Shown: positions 1 through 6,611 of the stretch, piece by piece
Position numbering within the stretch: position 1 is the first letter of the stretch
Layout: every line of letters starts with the position of its first letter
Assembly (NCBI GenBank): GCA_030841965.1
Contig: JAUUSJ010000080.1
Span: 1-18,001 of the forward strand
Length of the DNA: 18,001 nucleotides
Source of the DNA: Blautia sp.
Lineage (GTDB): Bacteria > Bacillota > Clostridia > Lachnospirales > Lachnospiraceae
Direction of reading: 5' to 3'
Notes under the pieces: generated by a model
The model's input: only the letters and a program-made list of their open reading frames with translations
Database searches by the model: none
What the model was told of the DNA's origin: nothing
Position numbers and translations under genes: made by a program

Positions 1-92
1 GCGGGAGGCGGCATATATCAGCGTATGTCGAAAAATCGTGGGAACGAACGTGTTTACGGGACATATCTCTCCTTGCTCTCTTGGCGTCCCCT
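1..92 (+). repeat. Left copy of inverted intergenic repeat
   Basis: This stretch is nearly the reverse complement of about 17840-17933 at the other end of the window. Shared blocks include atcagcgtatgtcgaaaaa, cgtgggaacgaacgtgttt and ggacatatctc, with scattered substitutions and small length differences. Similarity weakens into a CT-rich tail after about position 70. A short open frame starts at 38 and a related one lies in the other copy (shared peptide GTNVF), but both look like chance frames in a repeat. The left copy may continue beyond the window. It is probably a dispersed Lachnospiraceae intergenic repeat; function unknown. Confidence 0.85.
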
Positions 93-183
93 TTGCCTTC
101 TCATTGTCCCCTCTGCCTTCTCACTGCTCCCTTTCCCTTCTCATTGCCCCCTTTCCCTTCTCATTGCCCCCTTTGCCTCTTAG
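84..183. repeat. 20-bp CT-rich tandem repeat, five units
   Basis: Five consecutive 20-bp units start at 84, 104, 124, 144 and 164. The consensus is close to ttgccccctttcccttctca. One strand is almost pure pyrimidine. It follows directly after the conserved core of the inverted repeat and resembles the looser CT-rich tail of the right-hand copy, so it is probably an expandable tail of that repeat. There are no spacers of CRISPR type. Confidence 0.85.
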
Positions 184-224
184 CGTCTCTTTCCACACAC
201 ATCCCCTCTCCCTTTATTCTCTAT

Positions 225-274
225 AACATGCTTTAACATCCTTTAACATACTTTAACATGCCTTAACCTGCTTT
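225..274. repeat. 10-bp tandem repeat, five units
   Basis: Five 10-bp units run from 225 to 274: aacatgcttt, aacatccttt, aacatacttt, aacatgcctt and aacctgcttt. The array ends three bases before the stop codon of the permease gene (278, minus strand), so it lies in that gene's immediate 3' untranslated region. I see no hairpin terminator here. The 10-bp period is close to one helical turn, but a role is not shown. Confidence 0.85.
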
Positions 275-277
275 CCC

Positions 278-1459
278 TCACCCAATATAACGCAAAGCAT
301 CAATCGGTTTCATCTTCGCCGCCTTATTCGCTGGATATAACCCAAACACCAGCCCGACAAGAAGCGAAAACACAATCGAAATCGCTACAACTGGCAAGGA
401 CAGTCCATAACTCACCCCTCCCACTTTATTGATGATTTGTAACGTAACCCAAGAGAGAATAATCCCTATCATGCATCCCATAATACTCACGACAAACGCC
501 TCAATCAAAAACTGCAGCATAATAACTGCCCTTCCCGCGCCAATCGCCTTTCTAATTCCAATCTCCCTCGTCCTCTCCGTAACAGATACAAGCATAATAT
601 TCATAATTCCAATTCCACCGACCAAAAGAGAAATTGCGGCAATTCCGCCAAGTAAAAGGGAGAGTGTTCCTGTGACAGAACTCATAACTTCCGCAATGGA
701 AGATTGATTTATAATCTCAAAAGCATCTTCATCCTGATGAAATCTCTCCAATAAAATCTGCTCTAAATTCGCCTCGGCTGCATCCATATCCTCCTCATTT
801 GTCACGGACACATAAAATGAAGTAATATTAGAAGAAAGTCCATCCACAAAGCGAATCAATGAAGTGTATGGAACATAGACCTCATAGCTATTGCCGCTTA
901 ACATCGACGCCGCACTCTCATCTTCCTCCAATACCCCAATGATTTCATAACTCATCCCATTTATTTTTATATTTTCCCCGATGACATTCTTTCCTCCAAA
1001 AAGGTCTGTCGCTGTATCTTGTGTAATCACTGCGACATTTACATGATTATCCACATCTACAGATTTCAATATTCTCCCAAGCTGTACTTCCTTATTCTGT
1101 ATCCGAAAATAAGCCCCCGTCGTTCCATAAACTCTTCCGCTCTCCTCCTGTGAGCTTCCCGAGAGTGTCGCTGTCGTCTGTGTGATGGGAGCCACCTCGT
1201 CAATTCCATCGTTACTCATCAACTCTTCTAAATCCTTTAATTTATATGGACTCCCCTTATCGTCACTAATCGTCACAGACAATAAATTCGTTCCAAGACT
1301 AGAAATCGAATCCGTCACGGAAGTCGTCGCTCCACTCACGAGAGAAACTAAAACTACGAGCGCATAAACTCCGATAATAATTCCAAGCATTGTCAAAAAT
1401 GCTCGCATTTTATTGGATGTAATCGCCTTCCATGCCATTTTGACCGACTGCCAAATCAT
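278..1459 (-). CDS. MacB/FtsX-type ABC transporter permease
   Basis: This 393-residue protein is the membrane subunit of a tripartite-like ABC exporter. Residues about 17-43 form a first membrane helix (FLTMLGIIIGVYALVVLVSL). A large extracytoplasmic MacB_PCD-type domain follows (about 45-260). Three more helices lie near 265-295, 320-350 and 360-385, giving the 1+3 topology of the MacB/LolCE/FtsX family. The family motif ERTREIGIRKAIGA is present just after helix 2. Canonical MacB is fused to its ATPase; here, as is usual in Firmicutes, the two are separate. Its ATG overlaps the stop of the ATPase gene by 4 bp (ATGA), implying translational coupling. MacB-type proteins act as mechanotransmitters that extrude peptides, lipids or drugs from outside the membrane. 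The substrate cannot be read from sequence; antimicrobial peptide resistance or export is plausible. Confidence 0.92.
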   Translation of the reverse strand: MIWQSVKMAWKAITSNKMRAFLTMLGIIIGVYALVVLVSLVSGATTSVTDSISSLGTNLLSVTISDDKGSPYKLKDLEELMSNDGIDEVAPITQTTATLSGSSQEESGRVYGTTGAYFRIQNKEVQLGRILKSVDVDNHVNVAVITQDTATDLFGGKNVIGENIKINGMSYEIIGVLEEDESAASMLSGNSYEVYVPYTSLIRFVDGLSSNITSFYVSVTNEEDMDAAEANLEQILLERFHQDEDAFEIINQSSIAEVMSSVTGTLSLLLGGIAAISLLVGGIGIMNIMLVSVTERTREIGIRKAIGAGRAVIMLQFLIEAFVVSIMGCMIGIILSWVTLQIINKVGGVSYGLSLPVVAISIVFSLLVGLVFGLYPANKAAKMKPIDALRYIG

Positions 1460-2127
1460 ATTGCCACCTCCTCGACATGCCCATCTCGAATGCGAATACT
1501 TCTCTTTGCCTGTTTTGCCACAGATTCATCATGGGTAATTAGGACAATCGTATTTCCCTGTGCATGTAACTCATGAAATAATTCCATAATCTCAGCTCCT
1601 GTGCTCGAATCGAGGTTTCCAGTCGGCTCATCTGCCAAAAATAAAGAGGGACGAGTGGCAATCGCCCTCGCAATTGCCACCCTCTGCTGCTGTCCTCCAG
1701 AAAGCTCTGTCGGCTTATGATTCATTCTCGCCCCAAGTTTTACTCTCTCCAAAGCTCGGTCAACCAGCTCCACTCTCTCTTTTGCCGGCACCCTCTGATA
1801 AATCAGCGGGAGCTCGACATTTTCCCTCGCCGTGAGATTTCCAATTAAATTAAAGCTTTGAAAAATGAATCCTATTTTTTTATTTCTAATTTTCGCCAGC
1901 TGGCTCTCGGTATATTCCTCAATCGCCAACCCATCTAAATAATATTTTCCCTCGTCTGCGACGTCCAGACAGCCGATAATATTCATCAACGTAGACTTTC
2001 CGCTTCCAGAAGGTCCAATAATACTTACAAACTCACCCTTTTTAATATGCAAATTTGCGCGGTCTAAGGCTCTCACCTCATTATCGCCAATCTTATATTT
2101 TTTTGAGACATTTTCAAGAATTATCAT
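1456..2127 (-). CDS. MacB/LolD-type ABC transporter ATP-binding protein
   Basis: This 223-residue ATPase powers the neighbouring permease. All nucleotide-binding motifs are intact: Walker A GPSGSGKST at about 38-46, Q-loop Gln90, signature LSGGQQQRVAIARA at 142-155, Walker B LFLADEP with Asp166 and catalytic Glu167, D-loop GNLDS, and the switch His199 in THD. Length and the phrase FIFQSFNLIGNLTARENVELPL are typical of the MacB/LolD/FtsE group. Its start overlaps the stop of the adaptor gene by 4 bp and its stop overlaps the permease start by 4 bp, so all three subunits are likely made from one message in fixed ratio. It is expected to be cytoplasmic and bound to the membrane subunit. Confidence 0.95.
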   Translation of the reverse strand: MIILENVSKKYKIGDNEVRALDRANLHIKKGEFVSIIGPSGSGKSTLMNIIGCLDVADEGKYYLDGLAIEEYTESQLAKIRNKKIGFIFQSFNLIGNLTARENVELPLIYQRVPAKERVELVDRALERVKLGARMNHKPTELSGGQQQRVAIARAIATRPSLFLADEPTGNLDSSTGAEIMELFHELHAQGNTIVLITHDESVAKQAKRSIRIRDGHVEEVAI

Positions 2128-4256
2128 CTTCCGCCACCTCCTGGGCCGCCTGACGGAGCAGAACCGCCTCCTAGATTTCCTCGTCCACCGCCGCCTTCAC
2201 CGCTAAATGGATGATTGCCACCGCCTGTCATTTGCTCTTCTTCTGAGTCAGAGGAGGAGGTCGCCGGTGTATAATAGACCGTATCTCCCTCGCTAAGTCC
2301 ACTTGTGACTTCTACATTTGTTCCATCAGAAACTCCAGTTTCTACTTCCACCTCTCCAGATAAATTTCCCTTTTCATCTGCCTTGGTATACACAAAAGTC
2401 TTATTTTCCCTTTCCTGCAAAGCCGAAACTGGGATTACAACGACGTCATCTGCCTGTGCCGTGTGAATTGTCACAGAGGCACTCATACCTGTCTTCATAT
2501 TTTCATCAATTGGCAGAGAAATTTCTACTTGATATTTTGCACTTCCTCCTGAATTTGTCGCCTCCGTTGCAATTTTGGAGATTTCTCCCTCATACTCCTC
2601 GTCTTCTAATGCGTCAAGAGTGATATTGGCTGTCTGCCCTTCTTTTATATCCAAAATATCTAATTCATCAATACTGACCGTAACACTCGCCTCGTCTTTC
2701 ACTAGAATGGTTCCAATCACTGCCTCGTAATTATTTATCATACTGCTAGAGCCTTCGGAAGATGCATTAGAGCTATTTGATGAACTACTTCCAGAACCTG
2801 CTGTTCCTGAGGAGGTTCCTGAAGATGACGCTGTTCCCGATGACAGTCCCGAGGAACTTCCAGAACTCGCTGTTCCTGATGACAATCCCGAGGAATTTCC
2901 CAAGCTCGATGTCCCCGACGATACTCCTGAGGAACTTCCAGAGCCTGACGTTCCAGACGATAGTCCCGAAGAACTTCCTAAGCCCGCTGTTCCTGAAGAT
3001 ATACCAGAAGAACTACCCGAATCATTCGCTCCACTTCCAGAATTTGTAATTCCCGATGATGCAGTACCAGCATTTCCCTGCTGACTTGAACTGCCACCTT
3101 GCTGATTGGTATTATTCGTCTGGTTATTCCCTGTCGACGCTGTATTCGCAGTTGTGCTCTCTGTTGTCGGCTCACTCTCCGTCTTTTCAAACGTAGCTGT
3201 CATCCGTAATACCGTACTATTCTCTATTCTCCAATCATATACCGCACCAGAAATCACGGGTAAACTATCTGCTGAAAAATAGTAATTCTCTTTTGCTCTC
3301 AGCACAATAGTTGCTGTATACTCCGTATTTGCCTGAAATACACTTCCTGCGTTCCAAGAAATACTGCCGCTGTATGACTCTGTCTCTTTTATCTCACTCT
3401 GAGGTTTTTCTCCTTTTTTGGGAATCTCAATGGAAAAATCACTATAGTCTGTTATCATTGTTTGTTCTACTTGCTCTATCACCTCCTGAGGTTCTTCTGT
3501 CAATGTATCCGTACTTAATAATAGCATCGATGTATTTGATACGGTTTTCGATGTTTTTCCTGTAGTAAGACCGCTTTCGCTTTTTGTGTCTTCCTTCTTG
3601 ATATAACTCATCTCAGATAAATTGGCTCCGTCTGAATTACCCGTCGAACTAGAACTGCCAGAAGAACTATTGCTGCTGCTCGATGTCTTTGTAACCTCTG
3701 AACCTTCCGATACGGTTATACTTCCAATCGTTCCAGCCGTAGAGGCCTTAATAATCGGAGAGTCATGCAAATCCTCCAAAGTATCAATCGTATCTTCCAG
3801 ACTATCTTTCTCTTCCTCTAATTTTTCCTCCTCAAGGTCCGATAAATCATCCTCCTCCAGCTCATCTTCCACATCCTCCAACTGTTTCTCTGCCTCAAGA
3901 AGAGCATTGACAATCGAGAGTGTATCGAATTTCACTAGTTTCTGACCTTTTTTCACAGTATCTCCCTCTTCCACATAGACCTTACTCACTGTAAGACCGA
4001 TTGGAGCCTTAATATCCTTCGTACTGCCGATGGATATATTACCTGTTCCAGATACAGTACTGTCAATCTGACCAACTTGAGCCGTCGCAGACTGAATATT
4101 ACTGACAGCTCCCTCCATCATTGCCCCTCTCCTTCGGCTTCTAAAAAAAATCAAACCGCCAATCAAGACAACGATGACAAGCAAAAGAAGTATCACAAGT
4201 TTCTTCCTTTTCTTCGCTGCCACTGCTATATTTTTAAATTTTGGCATCTTGCTCAT
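2124..4256 (-). CDS. HlyD/MacA-type adaptor with giant Ser/Gly-rich insert
   Basis: This 710-residue protein is the extracytoplasmic adaptor of the exporter. A basic N-terminus (AAKKRKK) precedes one membrane helix at about 20-38. The first half of a lipoyl/barrel-sandwich domain (IKAPIGLTVSKVYVEEGDTVKKGQKLVKFDT, about 82-112, quoted here for position only by its ends IKAP and KFDT) leads into a short acidic coiled coil (about 113-165). The second lipoyl half begins with IIKASTAGTIGSITVSEGSEV, starting at 168, and resumes at AVIGTILVKD near 512. Between them sit about 320 extra residues: Ser-rich linkers, a small beta-rich, possibly Ig-like segment (about 296-357) and a Ser/Gly/Thr tract (about 363-505). 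The beta-barrel and membrane-proximal domains follow, then a Gly-rich tail. Usual MacA length is near 370-400. The start is supported by AAAGGGG upstream of ATG. It is divergent from a two-component system that probably controls it. Confidence 0.9.
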   Translation of the reverse strand: MSKMPKFKNIAVAAKKRKKLVILLLLVIVVLIGGLIFFRSRRRGAMMEGAVSNIQSATAQVGQIDSTVSGTGNISIGSTKDIKAPIGLTVSKVYVEEGDTVKKGQKLVKFDTLSIVNALLEAEKQLEDVEDELEEDDLSDLEEEKLEEEKDSLEDTIDTLEDLHDSPIIKASTAGTIGSITVSEGSEVTKTSSSSNSSSGSSSSTGNSDGANLSEMSYIKKEDTKSESGLTTGKTSKTVSNTSMLLLSTDTLTEEPQEVIEQVEQTMITDYSDFSIEIPKKGEKPQSEIKETESYSGSISWNAGSVFQANTEYTATIVLRAKENYYFSADSLPVISGAVYDWRIENSTVLRMTATFEKTESEPTTESTTANTASTGNNQTNNTNQQGGSSSQQGNAGTASSGITNSGSGANDSGSSSGISSGTAGLGSSSGLSSGTSGSGSSSGVSSGTSSLGNSSGLSSGTASSGSSSGLSSGTASSSGTSSGTAGSGSSSSNSSNASSEGSSSMINNYEAVIGTILVKDEASVTVSIDELDILDIKEGQTANITLDALEDEEYEGEISKIATEATNSGGSAKYQVEISLPIDENMKTGMSASVTIHTAQADDVVVIPVSALQERENKTFVYTKADEKGNLSGEVEVETGVSDGTNVEVTSGLSEGDTVYYTPATSSSDSEEEQMTGGGNHPFSGEGGGGRGNLGGGSAPSGGPGGGGR
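2830..3024 (-). repeat. 39-bp coding minisatellite in the adaptor gene
   Basis: Five 39-bp units begin at 2830, 2869, 2908, 2947 and 2986, each encoding 13 residues of the pattern SSGxSSGTxxxGS. Units differ mainly at third positions plus a few replacement changes, so the array is old rather than freshly expanded but keeps its exact period. It encodes most of the flexible linker in the adaptor insert. Such arrays commonly change copy number between strains without breaking the frame. Confidence 0.88.
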
Positions 4257-4349
4257 ATCCTTTTCCCCTTTACTTTTTACTTCTAGATTTTAAAATTACA
4301 GTAGAAATTCTAAACCATTTTTATAAACTGAAAATAAACTAATAAAATA

Positions 4350-4366
4350 TTTAACAGAATTTACAC
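4350..4366. promoter_or_regulatory. Possible response-regulator direct repeat
   Basis: Two similar heptamers, TTTAACA (4350-4356) and TTTACAC (4360-4366), lie in tandem with a 10-bp period. They sit about 95 bp upstream of the adaptor start and just upstream of the promoter pointing at the regulator gene. OmpR-type regulators bind as dimers to direct repeats of 10-11 bp period, so this is a candidate autoregulatory and exporter-control site. The region is AT-rich, so a chance match is quite possible. Confidence 0.25.
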
Positions 4367-4395
4367 AAACAAGAAGCCAGAAAGCAAGTTTTTCG

Positions 4396-4404
4396 TGGTA
4401 TAAT
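4396..4404 (+). promoter_or_regulatory. Extended -10 promoter for the two-component genes
   Basis: The sequence TGGTATAAT at 4396-4404 is a perfect extended -10 (TGnTATAAT). No good -35 hexamer lies 17 bp upstream, which is tolerated by extended -10 promoters. Transcription starting near 4411 would run rightward through the structured repeat at 4498-4707 before reaching the response regulator at 4751, giving a leader of about 340 nt. This is inferred from consensus only. Confidence 0.45.
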
Positions 4405-4497
4405 AAAATATCTAAAAAGAAAATCTATATCGTATATTTATTCGTAAGAAATCAATTATATGGTATATTCATTCATAGAAAAAGAAAAGCAACATAT

Positions 4498-4707
4498 TAT
4501 GATACCAGGGTCAAAAGGTCTAAAATCCGATGAAAGCTTGCTTGCAAGAGGATTTTTGAACTTGGGACCCGCCAAAAACATGAATAAGTAGCCATTTTTC
4601 GAGGAAAAATGAGCGGATTATGAATGTTTTTGAAGATTGCGGGAGCACATTGTGCGGAGCAATCTGGTATCAAAGGGGTCAAAAGACCTTTTGACCCCAA
4701 CATCATA
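4498..4707. repeat. MITE-like structured intergenic repeat (copy 1)
   Basis: The ends form an imperfect 23-bp terminal inverted repeat (4498-4520 against 4685-4707): tatgat, four or five variable bases, then GGTCAAAAGGTC. Inside are nested perfect stems: AAAATCC 4522-4528 with 4550-4556; AAAAACAT 4574-4581 with 4624-4631; CATTTTTC 4593-4600 with 4604-4611; GATTGC 4635-4640 with 4659-4664. Related sequence occurs at 6503-6604 and 12717-12761. No transposase is present; a 69-codon open frame across it on the minus strand has no sign of being a gene. It is best read as a non-autonomous, dispersed element, here lying in the leader of the two-component operon. Confidence 0.8.
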
Positions 4708-4750
4708 TTATTTTTTTAACTGAAATATAAACATAGAAAGGGGAAACATT

Positions 4751-5428
4751 ATGTTTCATATTCTCGTAGTAGAAGACGATAAAAACACGGCAAAATTAAT
4801 GTCGACTATTTTAAAATACAATCGATACGAAGTATTTCTAGCATCCAATGGCATCGCAGCCCTAAATATTATGGACCAGCAACATATCGACCTTATCTTA
4901 CTTGATATTATGATGCCAAAAATGGACGGCTATGAATTTACAAAAACATTGCGAAATAGTGGAGATACGACTCCTATACTAATGATTTCTGCGAAAGATT
5001 TGCCGAGAGATAAATATGAGGGATTTTTAGCCGGCACAGATGACTATATGGTAAAACCAGTCGACGAGGAGGAAATGCTCTTTCGCATCAAGGCTCTCCT
5101 TCGCAGAGCCAGAATTGTAAATGAGCGAAAATTATATATTAAAGATATTGTATTAGATTATGATGCTCTGTCCATCACCAAAAATGGAAAGATACAGACA
5201 TTGCCTCAAAAAGAATTTTTACTTTTATTTAAACTGCTATCTTATCCGAATAAGATTTTTACTCGAATACAATTGATGGATGAAATCTGGGGAATGGACT
5301 CTAAGACAGTTGATACAACGGTAAATGTACATATTAATCGGCTTCGGAAGCGATTTGAATCCTGGAATGAATTTGAACTTGTCTCCATCCGCGGTATAGG
5401 GTATAAGGCGGTGATTCACAGTGAATAA
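4751..5428 (+). CDS. OmpR/PhoB-type response regulator
   Basis: This 225-residue cytoplasmic regulator has a receiver domain (about 1-118) and a winged-helix DNA-binding domain (about 128-222). The acidic pocket Glu8/Asp9/Asp10, phospho-acceptor Asp52 (in LLDIMMPKMDG), Ser80 and Lys102 (in MVKPVD) are all present, so phosphorylation should work. The C-terminus has the OmpR-type pattern ending VSIRGIGYKAVI. The start is preceded by AAAGGGG at suitable spacing. The partner kinase gene follows with an 8-bp overlap. Divergent placement from the ABC exporter suggests that it controls the exporter, possibly in response to an envelope-active compound; that target is inferred. Confidence 0.95.
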   Translation: MFHILVVEDDKNTAKLMSTILKYNRYEVFLASNGIAALNIMDQQHIDLILLDIMMPKMDGYEFTKTLRNSGDTTPILMISAKDLPRDKYEGFLAGTDDYMVKPVDEEEMLFRIKALLRRARIVNERKLYIKDIVLDYDALSITKNGKIQTLPQKEFLLLFKLLSYPNKIFTRIQLMDEIWGMDSKTVDTTVNVHINRLRKRFESWNEFELVSIRGIGYKAVIHSE

Positions 5429-6479
5429 GTTCAAAAATTTTTGGGACTCATTCCGTCTTGTCTTTTTCTTCACTTTCATCGTCTTTCTCATTATGTTTAC
5501 CTCGATATGCCTTGTGTTTGGATTCATTCATTTTGGAGGACAGGCAGAGCATTTTCGGAATCCACCTCCGAGGGAGCCTTACCGTCCACTCTTTCGTTTT
5601 GCCTTTTATAGCTTAATTTCTGGAGTTTTTATCTCAGTCTTATTGAGTAGACTTCCATTAAAACCACTCCGTGAGATTATGCGAGCGGCAAACCAAATCT
5701 CTAAAGGAGACTATACGACAAGAATTTCTCTTCGGGGAACGAGAGAATTAAGACAGCTCACACAGAGCTTTAACCATATGGTCGAGGAGCTTGACAGCAT
5801 GGAAATACTTCATAATGACTTTATCAATAATTTCTCCCACGAATTTAAGACGCCCATCGTATCCATCCGCGGGTTTGCCAAGTTATTGAAGGAACAAAAC
5901 TTGACGCCAAAAGAGCAGGAGGAATATTTAAATATTATCATTACGGAATCTGAGCGACTCTCGGCATTGTCAACGAATATTTTGAATCTGTCGAAACTAG
6001 AACAGCAGACAAGCTTAACTGAGAGAAAAAACTTCCACCTAACCGAACAGATTCGCCTTGTCGTCTCCCTACTCGCCCCAAAATGGAGTGAGAAAAATCT
6101 GGAGCTTTCTCTAGACAGCGACGAAATCTTTCTCACTGGAAACGAAGAATTATTAAAACAAGTCTGGATTAATCTGCTGGATAATGCGATAAAATTCTCA
6201 CCAGAGGAAGGATTTATCCGCATTCATGCTTCATCTAACAGACAGTCTTGTTCCATTTTCTTCACAAATATACTGGAGCAGACAAATCTCTCAAAGAATT
6301 TTTGTTCCCATATTTTTACAAAATTTTATCAAGAAGATTCCTCCCACTCCACAAAGGGAAATGGACTTGGACTCACCATAGCGAATCGAATCATTCAGCT
6401 TCACCAAGGGGAAATTACTTGTAAAATCAACCCAGACCAGACGATTACTTTTTGCGTGACTTTGCCATCGACGCCCTAA
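5421..6479 (+). CDS. Sensor histidine kinase, short extracellular loop
   Basis: This 352-residue membrane kinase starts with GTG at 5421, inside the end of the regulator gene; the regulator stop is at 5426-5428. AAGGCGG about ten bases upstream supports the start. Two membrane helices (about 13-37 and 58-76) bracket a loop of only about 20 residues, so the signal is probably sensed at or within the membrane, as in envelope-stress kinases. A HAMP domain (about 77-128) leads to the dimerisation domain with the phospho-acceptor His140 in NNFSHEFKTPI. The ATPase domain has an N-box (NLLDNAIKFSPEE from 251) and a G2 box GNGLGL at 313-318. The usual G1 box DxGxG is not recognisable: FFTNILEQ stands there. 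The kinase is likely still active but this is atypical. It pairs with the preceding regulator. Confidence 0.93.
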   Translation: MNKFKNFWDSFRLVFFFTFIVFLIMFTSICLVFGFIHFGGQAEHFRNPPPREPYRPLFRFAFYSLISGVFISVLLSRLPLKPLREIMRAANQISKGDYTTRISLRGTRELRQLTQSFNHMVEELDSMEILHNDFINNFSHEFKTPIVSIRGFAKLLKEQNLTPKEQEEYLNIIITESERLSALSTNILNLSKLEQQTSLTERKNFHLTEQIRLVVSLLAPKWSEKNLELSLDSDEIFLTGNEELLKQVWINLLDNAIKFSPEEGFIRIHASSNRQSCSIFFTNILEQTNLSKNFCSHIFTKFYQEDSSHSTKGNGLGLTIANRIIQLHQGEITCKINPDQTITFCVTLPSTP

Positions 6480-6511
6480 AAAATATACAAAATGATATAT
6501 AATGATACCAG

Positions 6512-6532
6512 GGTCAAAAAGGTCTTTTGACC
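6512..6532 (+). terminator. Hairpin after the two-component operon
   Basis: GGTCAAAA (6512-6519) pairs perfectly with TTTTGACC (6525-6532) around a 5-nt loop, followed by tcttt. It lies 33 bp after the kinase stop on the plus strand. The stem is AT-rich and the T-run is short, so a terminator role is plausible rather than strong. Confidence 0.45.
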
Positions 6533-6545
6533 TCTTTAATACCAG

Positions 6546-6604
6546 AGCCAAAAAGTCAAAAACCCGATACAAGCTTGTTTGTAGTAGGATTTTTGACTTT
6601 GGCT
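6546..6604. terminator. Long hairpin between convergent operons
   Basis: The left arm beginning AGCCAAAAAGTCAAAAA pairs with the right arm ending TTTTTGACTTTGGCT, with a 2-nt bulge, giving about 15 base pairs around a 25-nt loop that contains the palindrome acaagcttgt. It sits eight bases from the stop codon of the last gene of the catabolic operon (6612) and downstream of the kinase gene, so it could end transcripts from both sides. It is part of repeat copy 2. Confidence 0.5.
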
Positions 6605-6611
6605 TTCCTTA

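Larger units (their letters stand above)
6503..6604. repeat. MITE-like repeat (copy 2), partial
   Basis: This segment opens with atgataccagggtcaaaaag, almost the same as the left end of the 4498 element. Its second half (6541-6604) resembles 4504-4566, sharing accag, the ccgat..aagcttg core and aggatttttga. It is shorter than copy 1 and lacks the middle and right-hand stems. It fills the gap between two convergent operons. Confidence 0.75.

Noticed and set aside
84..183. Regular 20-bp repeats resembling a small CRISPR array
   Set aside because: Units are directly adjacent with no unique spacers, are CT-rich and imperfect, and no cas genes are nearby.
38..226. 62-codon open frame at the left end, with a similar one at 17786-17974
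   Set aside because: Both lie in copies of the inverted repeat and in low-complexity CT-rich tails; the shared GTNVF peptide reflects repeat similarity, not a gene family with visible function.
2318..3945. Several open frames of 84-107 codons on the plus strand inside the adaptor gene
   Set aside because: They are antisense shadows of the Ser/Gly-rich, biased coding sequence, with no ribosome binding sites or recognisable domains.
1456..4256. Classic Gram-negative MacAB-TolC macrolide pump
   Set aside because: The ATPase and permease are separate, there is no outer-membrane factor and the other genes point to a Firmicute; only a family-level exporter call is justified.
4497..4706. 69-codon open frame on the minus strand between the divergent operons
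   Set aside because: It coincides almost exactly with the structured repeat element and has no RBS; its codons are dictated by the hairpins.
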